Assembly (NCBI RefSeq): GCF_030272615.1
Contig: NC_081414.1
Coordinates: forward strand, 527,785,137-527,849,136
Direction of reading: 5' to 3'
Length of the DNA stretch: 64,000 bases
From: Cryptomeria japonica
Taxonomy: Eukaryota > Streptophyta > Pinopsida > Cupressales > Cupressaceae
Shown: piece after piece, positions 9,249 to 19,757 of the stretch
Layout: every line of letters starts with the position of its first letter
Position numbering within the stretch: position 1 is the stretch's first letter
The notes under the pieces: model-generated
What the model was told of the DNA's origin: nothing
Database searches by the model: none
The model's input: only the letters and a program-made list of their open reading frames with translations
Program-made: the position numbers and the translations under genes

Positions 9249-11793
9249 CAAATGAATCCAACTTCTCAATTTATAGAAGTTCTTCTCAAAAGTGAACTCA
9301 AGCCATTGCAATATATTTTCATCTTTGTCACCTTGATGTGATACTATGTATGCAACTATAACATGGACCTCTGCTTGCTCCTCTGCTTCGTCTCTTACTT
9401 TTGTTTCTATATGCCCAGGATCCTGAGGTGAGGTAATCTGGCGGGCTAGATTAATTTAGAGAGCTTGTTGCTTATGTAACTCTCCTAATTTTCCACTGAC
9501 CTCCTCATTAAATGCCATTTCTTCCTCACCTGCCTTTGTTTCCCCTTGCCTGGCTGATATATCCTTAAGAAGGTCCTCTTGATCTTGAGGGGTTAGAATC
9601 AGTCTATCATTCAATATGTCTTCTACCTCATCCCCTTCCTGCTCACCTTTCAGTGACCGTTGTTGCTCAAGATCTTCTTCCTCCTGATCCGAATCAGACT
9701 CGATGTTTCTAACTTTTATTCCTTCAGTGGTAGACCTAAAGCCTTGCACTCCAGGCTGCCCTGCGAGTATATTGACTAGTGGTGGTACAGGGGCACTGGT
9801 TCCTGGAGCATGTGTGACATCTGTTGAAGGTGGTTGAGTGGGTATCTCCTTAGTAATTTCTATATTTTCTTCTTGCTCTTGGGTACCCTCTCCTTCAGTG
9901 TTCCCTATAGCCGTCCTCGGTGGGAGAACTTTGGCAAGTGGTACCACTCCCAATCCATCGGTCACTCCCAGGTCCGCTGCCTTCTTTAATAATTCAGACT
10001 CCCTCATTTTTTTCTTGGAGTTTCTTGAGTAAGTTCTCAGTACTTTCTTGAGGTTTGTCTTCTTCACCTGGATCGGTGGACGTATTTTGCCTCAAGGTTG
10101 ACCTTGTCTTCAGAGCGTACTCCTTATGGCCCCTTGATTGAGGTACCCCTGAAGTGGATTCCTTTTGTTTCACCTTTGAGACGCTGGGCCTTACCCTTTG
10201 GCGTAACCATTGCTTGGTCCTATTGATGACCACTTGGGAGACCTTTTCCATATTTGTGTCTTCACTTGCAAACCATTTTATTGGGGAGAGGGGCCTTTTA
10301 TCTATCCCTGATTCCCTATAAGCTGGATCGAGTAAGTCCCCATCATCCCTAAGGTTTTTAGGGAGGTTAGTCTCAATTCTGAAATCTCTTACCTGTGGCA
10401 TAGATAACCTGTTATAGCTCTTCTCCCTAACCTCGAAACTATCTTGTAAGTTGTCCCAAAAGTCCTCCAAGCTAGGCCTGTGCCCCTCATATGCCTTAGG
10501 CATAACTTGTTTAAGTTTCCCGTAGGGCTCATAAAACTCCCTAGCATGATCATATTCCTTCAAGTTCAAATCTTGAAGCTCTTGTTCTGCTAATTTTGCT
10601 ACTTGTATTTTGGAACATGCAAAGTATCCAATAGATACTGAGAAATCGATACCTGCTTTGTGTTTTGATGACAACAGTGATTGGAGGCCCACAAGCTGCC
10701 TTACATACTCTAGAAAAATTATCCTATCATTGGAGTATCGGGGCAGCAACATTGGATTTCTTGTGAATCCACTAACCTTGATGTAAGTAGAGCGTGGGTT
10801 TTGGATAAACCAACATGCCCACTCTCAGATGATAGACATGGCCTCCGGGCTAATCCGATATCTTGTATCTCCTGTCAATTTGTTTATTATTGGGAAAATG
10901 AAGGCATCATTAACTCTTTTAAAATGAGTCTTTGCATTGGCTAGAGTGAGTTGAGAATAATATTCCCATATCTTCTTTTGTCCTTCCTCCTCTCCCAATT
11001 GACCTTCTACTTGTAGCCCTGGAAACTTTCCAGCTCTAGCAGCTACCCAGATGACATATGACGTGAAAAAGAACTTTTGGGTATGCTGAACTTCTTTCAT
11101 CTACTTACAGATATTGTCAAAGAGGATCTACGACCAATCAAAGTATTGTTCCCCTATTAAAATAGTGCTCATGAATTAGAACATCTAGGGATGAAAATGC
11201 TTGCAATTCAGCTTGCCAACGACCGTACTGAGTGTAATGATTAAGTCTCTTTGAGGCTCTTTGAAATCCGCCCTCTGGATCTCCATTGCCTTGAGTCCTG
11301 TCTTTCTTTCTTCTTCTAACCAGTTTGTATTCATGTGCCTCTTACTAGCTGATATTTTGTCATTCCATGCCTTAAAGGCCTCTTCTTCGGTTAACAGAAA
11401 TACCTCCTCCCTGGTTTGGATTCCAAAGACGAACCCAAGCATATCTGGAGACAAGTCTATGACTATTTTTCCTTGTGCATATGTGCAGTTTCTAGTTTCT
11501 GGGTTATAAAATGGGGCAATGGTCATTATGAACTCTGGTGCCTGTAATGACTATGGGAAGATAGTAGCTTCAACTAGGTCGGATCTCTTGATTCTCCTAT
11601 GAAGGGCCTCTATACTAGGTTTGTCCAATTGAGCCTTGATATCCTCAATTTCTATATGGTCGATTTCAGTATCCGTGACCCATCTGACTTGATCCTCTAG
11701 CTTTGACACATAGACCTGTCCTTGATAATGATATTTCATGGTGGCTGGGAGTCTATCAATTTGTTTGCCTCTTTTGCTGGAGGATGAGTCCAT
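9249..11793 (-). pseudogene. Extra ORF of Element B, function unknown (about 800 codons, broken)
   Basis: Open pieces 11793-11551, 11526-11185, 11100-10825 and 10752-9994 are all in the same frame, separated by single stops. The frame then shifts by one base near 10,020 into 10067-9456 and continues past a stop to about 9249. It starts MDSSSSKRGKQIDRLPATMK. The middle has FYNPETRNCTYAQGKIVIDL, a layout faintly like the plant mobile domain. The C-terminal third is charged and low-complexity (Glu/Lys/Gln-rich, coiled-coil-like). No retroelement catalytic motif is present. Its place between LTR and gag matches the position of ORF1 in Ogre elements. I do not recognise a function. Confidence 0.55.
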
Positions 11794-11889
11794 CTAACCC
11801 CTCAAGCTTGCAAGCAGAACACAAATCCTCGATCTTTGATAATAAGCATAAACGTTGATTTACTTCGAGACTTCGGGGTCCCAGGGTCC

Positions 11890-12134
11890 TGGGCTAGGTA
11901 CAAGTGAAGAAGGCCCAGAAATCCGGGGTTCCGGGGTTAAGTTTGGTGCAAAAGGAATCCCGAAACTCCGGGGGTCTGGGCTTAGGCTGAACTGAAGTCG
12001 CTCGTAACTCCGAGGGTCCGGGGTTCCAGGCTTAGGTTGAACTGAAGCTGCTCGGAACTCCGGGGGTCAAGGGTTCCGGGCTTAGGTTGAATTGAAGCCG
12101 CCCAGAACTCCGGGGGTCCGGGGTTCCGGGCTTA
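11890..12134. repeat. GC-rich ~50-bp tandem repeats in Element B leader
   Basis: Units begin AACTCCG at 11964, 12006, 12056 and 12106 (spacing 42, 50, 50), with a degenerate unit to the left. Each contains AACTCCGGGGGTCCGGGGTT followed by CTTAGGTTGAACTGAAG. The GC-rich half can fold on itself (GGAACTCCGG pairing with CCGGGGTTCC, one G-T wobble). Confidence 0.75.
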
Positions 12135-12237
12135 AAACTAGGGCACACAAACAAGAAAACAAACAACAACCAAAACAAAATGAGGAGAAAAACAAAAATA
12201 ATCTATAAATACCAAAAAAAAGAGTGAGGAAAAATCA

Positions 12238-12253
12238 CCAATGTGGTGAACCA
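12238..12253 (-). promoter_or_regulatory. Candidate primer-binding site of Element B
   Basis: The minus strand reads TGGTTCACCACATTGG after the LTR end (GGCA) and a TTT gap, the same spacing as in Elements A and D. The primer tRNA is not identified. Confidence 0.5.
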
Positions 12254-12361
12254 AAATGCCTGAAATCACTAAGGAAAGCTCGGGAGTCCAGGGGTTCGTG
12301 GCTTGGAGCTAGGGAAGAGGAGCTTTGAATGCACAAATTAACCTTAAAAGTCCTTCATCCC

Positions 12362-12369
12362 TATTTATA
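12362..12369 (-). promoter_or_regulatory. TATA box in Element B LTR
   Basis: The minus strand reads GGTATAAATAGGG, close to the plant consensus, downstream of the GC-rich repeats and about 105 bp before the LTR end. Confidence 0.6.
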
Positions 12370-12405
12370 CCTCATCCCAAGCCCATCCGTATGAATGCTT
12401 TGAAC

Positions 12406-12671
12406 ACAACCTCGGGACTCCGGGGTCCCGAGGTTCCGAGCTCGACACGAGGAAAGGAACACCCCACCCCGGAACTCCGGGGGTCCGGGGTTTCGGTATT
12501 AAAAAGGAAGCTCCACCTCGGGACTCCGAAGTTCCAAGGCCGAAGATGAGAAAACCTCAGGACTCCGGGACTCCGGAGTTCCGAGGTCAAAAACCGAAAG
12601 GAAAGCAAAGGGACCTCGAGACTCCGGGACTCCGAAGTTCCGAGGTCAAAAACCGAAAAGAAAGCAAAGGG
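12406..12671. repeat. GC-rich tandem repeats in U3 of Element B LTR
   Basis: A ~58-bp unit is clearest at 12554-12611 and 12612-12671 (ACCTC-n-GACTCCGGGACTCCG...TTCCGAGGTCAAAAACCG), with looser copies to the left from 12406. It shares the GACTCCGG/CCGGAGTTCC palindromic core with the leader repeats at 11890-12134. Confidence 0.75.
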
Positions 12672-12730
12672 AAAAGAAAAGAAAAGAAAAGAAAAATAAA
12701 ACTAAAAAAGGGGACCCAAATTTTGACACA

Positions 12731-13800
12731 AGGAGACTAACGGGGAAATAGATATGCAAGGAATAATAGGACAAGTGAACAACAACAAAGGAAGAAAATT
12801 GAGGAAGAATCCAAGCCCAAATGGAGCAAGGAAGTGAACTAATACACAAAGGAAAAGGAGTTGCCATCAAGAGGACATGGTAGTAGCAATAGAGGGTTCT
12901 AAGGTAAATGTTTCTAGTGTGGAGAAGCCAGTCATCAAGCTTATGAGTGTTCTCAAATACAAGATGGTAGTAAGAAGAGTGCAATGAGAAACCACTTGGC
13001 ACAAGAGGATAAAGAAAGTGATGCATCAGCGAAAGGAGAAGACCCGAAATGAGGTGGATCTCTCATGGTGAGGAGAGTATTGGTGAATCCCAATGCAACT
13101 AAGGAGGAACCATCCCAAATAAGGAGTCTCTTTCGAACTGTGTGCAAGGTCGGAGGTAAGTGTTGCAAAGTTATAGTAGATAGTGGTAGTATGAATAACC
13201 TAGTTTTAGAGGAGATGGTAAACAAGCTAGGTTTGAAAGGATATAAGCACTCTAGTCCATACAAAGTTTCTTGGTTACAAGAGGGACATGAGATGATGGT
13301 GAGTGAGCAACGTTTGGTCAATTTTCAGATTGGCTCTCATAAAGATGAGGTGTTATGCAATGTGATGTCTATGAGTGCTTTCCATGTGTTGTTGGGTAGG
13401 CCATGACAATTTGACAGAAAGGTCATTCATGATGGTTGCAAGAATGTGTAAACCATCCAGAAAGATGGCCAAAAGTATAAATTGAATCCTCTAAGGGAGA
13501 AGGAGGAGAAGCAAGCAAAAGAATCAAGCTTCATTGTTTGTTGTAGCGATGGGAAGCAACAAATAGAGGAAGACATGAGGGATGGTGATATTAATTTGCA
13601 AACATTCAAAGGGCAGTTTTCAAGAGGGAAAGGCAGATAAAATTCTAATTTGTTGGAACAATGTTGTTAAGGAGAGTGAATATCAGTCCAAAAGAATGCA
13701 ATGGCCCAAGAGGTGGATTGTGTGTTGAAGTTCATGAAGGAACAAAAGAGTAGTAGAGGGAAGGCTCCTGTAGACAACCTTGTAGAAAAAGTGGATTAAA
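12731..13800 (+). pseudogene. Element C: relic gag-protease of another Ty3/gypsy element
   Basis: In one frame: a basic gag tail, a CCHC knuckle at 12909-12950 (C-F-stop-C-G-E-A-S-H-Q-A-Y-E-C, TAG at 12915), a TGA near 13050, then a protease from about 13065 with VIVDSGSMNNLV (catalytic D-S-G) and FHVLLGRP. A stop at 13404 falls exactly where Trp of the usual LLGRPW motif is expected, and the same frame continues QFDRKVIHDG to about 13640. The layout resembles chromovirus-type gag-protease. LTRs and pol are not seen; the left end is cut by Element B. Confidence 0.75.
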
Positions 13801-13984
13801 AACAAACATGGGATCACCATCCCATATATATATATCCCAATGTTCTTGTGTTTACCAACTCAAGGAAAATTTCACTTACTTGGTGTGTCTAGTGCAGAAG
13901 CACATGGGCGAACAAGTAATCGGCACCACCAAAAACAATTGTCAAATTATTTTCCCAATTTTGTTTTGGTTCCATCTGCCATCT

Positions 13985-14435
13985 CTCATTCAACTCACAA
14001 AGCTTGAATACGCTCGTGGAGGTTGAAAGGGAAAGTTTGAAATACAAAATTGTTCATGAATTTTGTCAATGTTATAAATACAAATGCCCAATTGATATGT
14101 ATGCAAAATGTAGAAGCACCAATAGGATATGCAGACTATTTGATAGAGTGGCTCCATGGATTGTAGGTGATGCACATCTCTTGATAAAGCTTTAGAAACT
14201 TTTAATCAAATGCAGTAGGCTTAGTCTTCCACACAACTTGAAGAAACTTGAAGCAGGTTACAAGCACCCTTCAAAACATTTGGTAACATTTATGCAAAAT
14301 GTACGCATTTTACGGTTGTCTTCTACTTCGATGTTGCTTTCCCAAATACTTGATCAAGAGGGTGTACAGATAGACAATGAAGCGTTTGGAATAAGGTACA
14401 AAAATTTATCAAAGCAAATGTCAAATGTCAGCTGA
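13985..14435 (+). pseudogene. Probable PPR-repeat gene fragment
   Basis: One frame reads IDMYAKCRSTNRICRLFDRV (about 14087-14146), matching the PLS-type pentatricopeptide repeat pattern (LIDMYAKCG...A..LFD.M). A neighbouring frame continues ALETFNQMQ, as expected for the next part of the repeat, so a frameshift separates them. PPR proteins bind organellar RNA. This is a short, broken copy; flanking sequence is not recognisable. Confidence 0.5.
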
Positions 14436-17400
14436 CACCTATGCAGATATAGACAAAACAGACTTGTTGAACAATCGATTGCAAAGGAAATATGAAAGGG
14501 CAAATTGAATGGTAAATTGGCAAAGAAGATGAAATGATTTGTAGATGCGATATAATGAGAAGACATTGGGCATCGACCAAGTGTGGAATAAGAGAATAGA
14601 GGAAGAATTGGTCTGCTGAAAGGAAGAGAGGTGTGGGAAGGGTGCAAAGATTGTTTTAACAAGACTATGAATAGTTGCAGATTCTGGATTGTGTGAGAGA
14701 GAATGAATTTGTGTTGATCATAAATATGTAGAAACTTAATAATAAATAATTTGTAATGATAAAAAAATTGTAAAAGGTTTTTGGTATAGTTCACAAAGAA
14801 TTAAGACAAGAATATAGGTAGAAAAATTAAAGAAAATAATACTAATGAATTCAATACTTATTTTTACTAGATTTTGGAACTATTTTACCATTATAATATC
14901 ATTTAGATCACTAATGATGTTTTTATTTATATTTTCGTAAATAATATGTAGTTCGTATGCATGAATATGTATGATTCTATTAATTAAAATCATAGATTCT
15001 TTTATGTTACATATGTAAAATAAAATCCAAATAGTAGAAAACATATAAGTATGACATTTGAATTTGTATTTATTTGTGATTTTTTTTGTGATTAAACTAA
15101 TCTTATAATATTATGGAAAAGAATCAAGAGCTTGGATGATTAGGTAGGTGCTTTGAACAATTAGTCATTGAGGCGTAGTTAAATATAAACATGTAATTTA
15201 ATTATTAGGGGAATGAACTATGGCGTGTAAGAAGAAACCTATAGAAATATTTAGCCCAAGCATCACGAAATGCTTATTTGTTAATTGCACTTTTTTGTTT
15301 CATAAACTATTCATATATGTTGTGAATTCATATGCAAGTTTTATTGTATGTGATAACTAGAACACAATCGCATAAGACTCTCTACATTCTAAATGACTCC
15401 ATTTTTTATCGCCTATGTGCAAAGATAGGTTCATCTTTCATGGTGAGGTGTGAGAAAACCTTACAAGCTTTGTGGTTGGTGGTTGAAGCGTCATGATGCA
15501 ATTCTCTTTCCTAGATTAGATATATAGAGAAGTACAATTAATATATTATAAAATTTGTATTCTTTACTTTGTAAAGTTTTAAAACAATTGATAATTTATC
15601 AATTTGAATGTCTCATATTCGTAAAGGTTGATATTTAAAAATATAACATTATAAATTTATTGCCTCAAGTGATGGATTTGTAAAGGAATTGGAATGGTTT
15701 GACAATATATTCTTTATGAAATACTTGCTTAGTTTAAGCTAGTAAAGTTGAATTGTCCTTTAATATGATATTATGAGTTCATATCTCTTGCATGAAAATG
15801 TTGATATTTGACTAAAGTAGTAAGAATTAAATTGAATAAATATCATTTTTGGATTAAATTTAGTGAGTGTGTTACAAATAGGGGATGCCCCAATAGAGGC
15901 ATGGGTGAGATTTAATGTTTGGGATCCAAAATCTTTAGGTAAGATGTAATAGGATGAGAAAAAGTGGTGGGAGGTGATTTCAAGTCAATTAGATCAACAA
16001 GGATCATGAAATAAGGGGAACAAGATCAAAGGAAGGGTTAAATTATACAAATGAGAGAAGACACACAAATTAAATAGTAGGTGGGTGGGATAAACATCAC
16101 ATGGATAAAGATGAGAATTTTTTTACATGAGGGTGAAAAACACATGAAAAATAGAAAGATAAGAGATGTAGGCATAAACAAAGATCAACAAAAATAGGTT
16201 AGTTATGAGAAAGGGCTAAACTAGGCTACACATGACTAAATATACAAAAAGGGTTCAAAGGGGCTAGAAAAATATACAAATGGGAACACCTAAAATAAGT
16301 GTAGAACATGAATAAAGAAGTTGCAATATGTAATTGATGTTATTATAGTAGAATAATTCACAAGCGAACAAGGAAATCTAAAATGAGATGCATAAATGAT
16401 ATATTCACTGGGCATATCAAATAAGATACTTAGATGTATCACAAGAGGGTAGGGATAAAGTATCGTCAACATGAACCAAACCATAAGGAGAAAAAGTGCT
16501 AAAAGGTAACATATCATCATGCTCATGTACACCACTATCAATATTTATAGGAAGGGTTAGGAAATATGAGGTTTATAAACAAGTGAGGTGAGAGTGTCTA
16601 AAAAAGGAAAAGTAATGATTAGGTCACGAAAGAAGGAGAAGGTGCATACATGATGAAATGATTCATCCATATATAATATAATTCCATCCTTATGATAAGA
16701 TATCATGGGCGAATCAAGGATAAGAGCACCAAATAACACAACTTGTATAAATGCATCAAAATTTATAGGAGAAGCATGAAAGAGGCTAAAGATAATGGAC
16801 TACTAGAATCAAAAGTGAAAGATGTGGTAATGAAGCACAATTTAAGGGTGGAGGGGTAGCAAACAAAGGAAGACCACACAAGAAAGGCCTAAACACTAAT
16901 AATTATGGATACATGAGATACAAGTGAGATATAGGTTAATATAAACTAAAAAAATATTTAATAATCATATAAGAACATCAAATTCTAGGGACATGATAAG
17001 GTTAGGTAGGATGGGTCATGATCAAGTAAATCAACAATGATGGCCCAAACCCTAATATAGATAAATTAATGATACTTAACGAAGAGTCTAGAATGAAAAT
17101 ACGTAATTAGATTTGAGATGAAATAAAAATTCTTTACATGAATGATCTTATTAAATGAATGTAATCAATTAAGCATAACTTAACCTAGATAAAAGAGTTG
17201 GCTTTGATAGTTACAGTAAATGTATAATAAATAAATGTGACGATTATTGGTATATTACTCTAGAATTGATGATGAAGAAACCTTGTTGATGTCATACTAA
17301 TCCATTTGTGCCATCGTCTAGTATTTAGTCTCTTTTGTCCATTGAATGGGTCAAAGTACATATAGTCTAAAAAACATGTTTGGTTCAATATTGAGTGCCA

Positions 17401-17865
17401 CAAGGCCAATCTTGAGAAACATAAACTTGATTTGATTGACAAAACTAACCTGCAGTATGTGATATTAAAAAGTTAAAATATGTTCCTACGAGCCTATTTG
17501 TATTCTTGATAGTTAAACCTATCAAGGCAATATGTATATACATTATTTAGGATTTTTTGCTCACTTTATCTAGGTGAACAAGTTCTCCTAGGTCAAACCC
17601 CTTTGGTGGGCCAAAGTAATAATGATGAGAAATATTTTAGACAATATACATAGACATGTAGATTTCTTATATCATAGACATGTGGATTGCAAATATAATG
17701 ATACTATTCATTTTTTAATTTGGAAATTGAAGTGTGCTCTTATGTTTTTCCATGTTTCTGGCATATGAATTAATTTCACAATGAATGACTTTAAATACCA
17801 TTACATAACATCATGTCACCCTTGAACATATGTTAACTCATAATGACTAGCAAAAAGGGAAATAG
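14436..17865. other. AT-rich DNA without recognised gene
   Basis: Only short scattered open stretches occur, none with a motif. I see no LTR pair, RNA gene or transposase; it is probably old repeat debris. Confidence 0.5.
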
Positions 17866-18376
17866 ACTTGGAATTTGAATTTGAATTTTAAATTTCAGTT
17901 AACAATTATGTCCCATAAGATTGAACTAGGTCAACCTCGATCTATTCATAAATAAACCTTAGGATGAAATGATCATTGATATGGAGTATGAAAGCAAATG
18001 CTAATGAGAATATAATAACGATGAACAAACGATGAATGTAAGAGAATTGATAGATTCACAAAGAAACAAATATAGATAGGGTTTAGGCCAAAAGCCAAAG
18101 CAAATATATGCATGAGTTTACTTGGAATTAAAATTTAAAATTTAAATTTCAGTTCATTCTTGTGTGAATTGAGATTGAACTAGGTTAATCTTAAGCCATT
18201 CATAAATAAAACTTAGGCTAAAATGATCATTTTGAGATAGGGAGTATGGAAGTAAGTGCTAATGAGAGTATAATAATGATAAGTAAATGATGAATGCAAG
18301 TGAATTGGTGAAAACAAGAAGAAACAAATATAGATAGGGGTTAATCCACAAGCCAAACCAAACACAAAAGCATGTC
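17866..18376. repeat. Tandem duplication, unit about 255 bp
   Basis: Copy 1 (17866-18119) and copy 2 (18120-18376) both begin ACTTGGAATT, then share AAATTTCAGTT, GATTGAACTAGGT, CATTCATAAATAAA, AAATGATCATT and AAACAAATATAGATAGGG. They differ by substitutions and small indels. No coding potential. Confidence 0.8.
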
Positions 18377-18985
18377 ATTTATTGATATATTAATCTATCA
18401 ATACATTTCACTAAGGTGAACAACAAACTAAGTGAAAAATGCAATAGGTATATTAATTTAACCATCACAATCCTCAATAATAATCCCTTCATTTCCTATG
18501 CTTGAAATAATGTGCCTTATTTTTTGTTTATTACTATGTTTTCTAGTTTTAGCCTCAGACTATAGGGAAAGCGTACTCGTAGTCATTATAGATAACTTTG
18601 CTCACCCACAAATCTTGAACCGTACATTGGATTTCGACGATTTTTTGTTGTTATTGTCTCTATATGCAACTTAATTGCCTATAGCTATTGTTTTGGCTTC
18701 TGGGTAGTAACAACACATGTTATGGGATCCATTGTGCGTGTAAGGGTAAAAAAGTGATCATTTAAAAGTGTTGCTCGATACTTACTAAAAGATGCCCCAA
18801 TAATCGTGCATTGTTACCACCTCAATAATTGTCAATACTTATGCAAAAATGCCCTAGTATTTGTGTGCTATGGGTACCAATAAGATTGCACAACTCCTTC
18901 ATTTAAAGTCCAAAGATTCTAACTACTAAGGGTAAAGTGGGTGTTGTTTCATGCTTAAAAATCATTAATGCAGAAATAGGAAATA
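18377..18985. other. Noncoding flank of Element D
   Basis: No gene or repeat is recognised. It ends at the left target-site copy of Element D. Confidence 0.4.
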
Positions 18986-18990
18986 ATGAC
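18986..18990. repeat. Target-site duplication of Element D, left copy
   Basis: ATGAC precedes the 5' LTR and is repeated exactly at 32441-32445 after the 3' LTR. Confidence 0.9.
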
Positions 18991-19736
18991 TGTAGACACC
19001 TAAAATTGTCCTATTAAGCCCAATTCTTCTATTAATTGAATAAATCTTTATTTTTTTAATTAATTCATTTATCCTCTTCTAGCCTTATTTCTCATTTAAA
19101 TAAATACTTTTATTTATTTATTTAAATTACCCTTTTCCTAAATTAAATAAATATTATATTTATTTAATTGATCCCACTTCTTCTATTAATTAAATGAATT
19201 TTTATTTATTTAATTAATTCATTAGCCTTTTCTACCCATGACACATCTCATTCATCTCTTAATTCCTACACTACCTACCCTCTCATTATTTTCTTATTTT
19301 CTCTACCTACCCTTTAATCCTAGCCGACCATCTATCTTTTACACCTCTCAATCTTATCCCTCCATTTCTTATAGTGTCTTCTATATAAGAAGATGTTTCC
19401 TTCATTATCCAATCTCCTAAGCATCCTAAGCATTCTAGCATTCGAACTTTCATATGCGATCAGACTATCAACCACATTTCCATTCTTTGTTGAGCTCTTG
19501 TGCACACATAAAATCTGAGAGCAAATATATCAAGCAAGATCAATGGAGATAGGAAGAATGGAGATTCAAACCCTATTGGACATGTGATGGTATAATCTTT
19601 GTGATTTTGTTGATTTACATTGTCTTAGGTATTCTTCATATGTTATGGTGGATCTTTGTTGTTGTTAGGCTAGGGTTTCGTGGTTGAATCTATTCAATCT
19701 TTCAATATTGCCATTATCCACTTTTCGCCATTAACA
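18991..19736 (+). repeat. 5' LTR of Element D (746 bp)
   Basis: Starts TGTAGACACCTAAAATTGTC and ends CGCCATTAACA. It lacks a ~45-bp AT-rich segment and a repeat of CTAAGCATT that are present in the 3' LTR. A TATA box is at 19382-19389. The 60-codon open stretch at 19238 recurs in the other LTR and is not a gene. Confidence 0.93.
19382..19389 (+). promoter_or_regulatory. TATA box of Element D 5' LTR
   Basis: TATATAAG within TTCTATATAAGAAGATG. The same sequence is at 32048-32055 in the 3' LTR. Confidence 0.65.
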
Positions 19737-19739
19737 TTT

Positions 19740-19757
19740 TGGCATGCCCGGTGGGAC
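19740..19757 (+). promoter_or_regulatory. Primer-binding site of Element D
   Basis: TGGCATGCCCGGTGGGAC follows the LTR after TTT. The match to a tRNA 3' end is implied by the TGG start (CCA complement), but I cannot name the tRNA. Confidence 0.75.

Larger units (their letters stand above)
5118..12730 (-). mobile_element. Element B: decayed Ty3/gypsy retrotransposon with an extra 5' ORF, split by Element A
   Basis: Minus-strand order from the right: LTR (12730-12257), primer site, GC-rich repeat leader, an extra long ORF (11793 to ~9249), an AT-rich spacer, gag-protease (8453-5587) and the protease-pol linker, which is cut at 5117 by Element A. An additional ORF between LTR and gag is known from Ogre elements; assignment of B to that group is an inference, since no RT is visible. 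Stops and frameshifts throughout show it is dead. An alternative is that two elements are stacked here, with a second primer-like site near 8497. Confidence 0.65.
12257..12730 (-). repeat. LTR of Element B (about 474 bp) with TATA box
   Basis: The left (3') boundary is supported by the primer-site spacing. The right (5') boundary, TGTGTCAAAATTTGG at 12730, is a guess from the TG start and from recognisable Element C coding sequence beginning just beyond it. The minus strand has TATAAATAGGG at 12369-12359. U3 is full of GC-rich repeats. Confidence 0.55.

Noticed and set aside
12325-12740. Overlapping ORFs on both strands of the Element B LTR
   Set aside because: Produced by GC-rich repeats with few stop codons; no protein pattern.
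19238-19420. 60-codon ORF repeated at 31904-32086
   Set aside because: Both copies lie within the Element D LTRs; the repetition is due to the LTR, not to a gene family.
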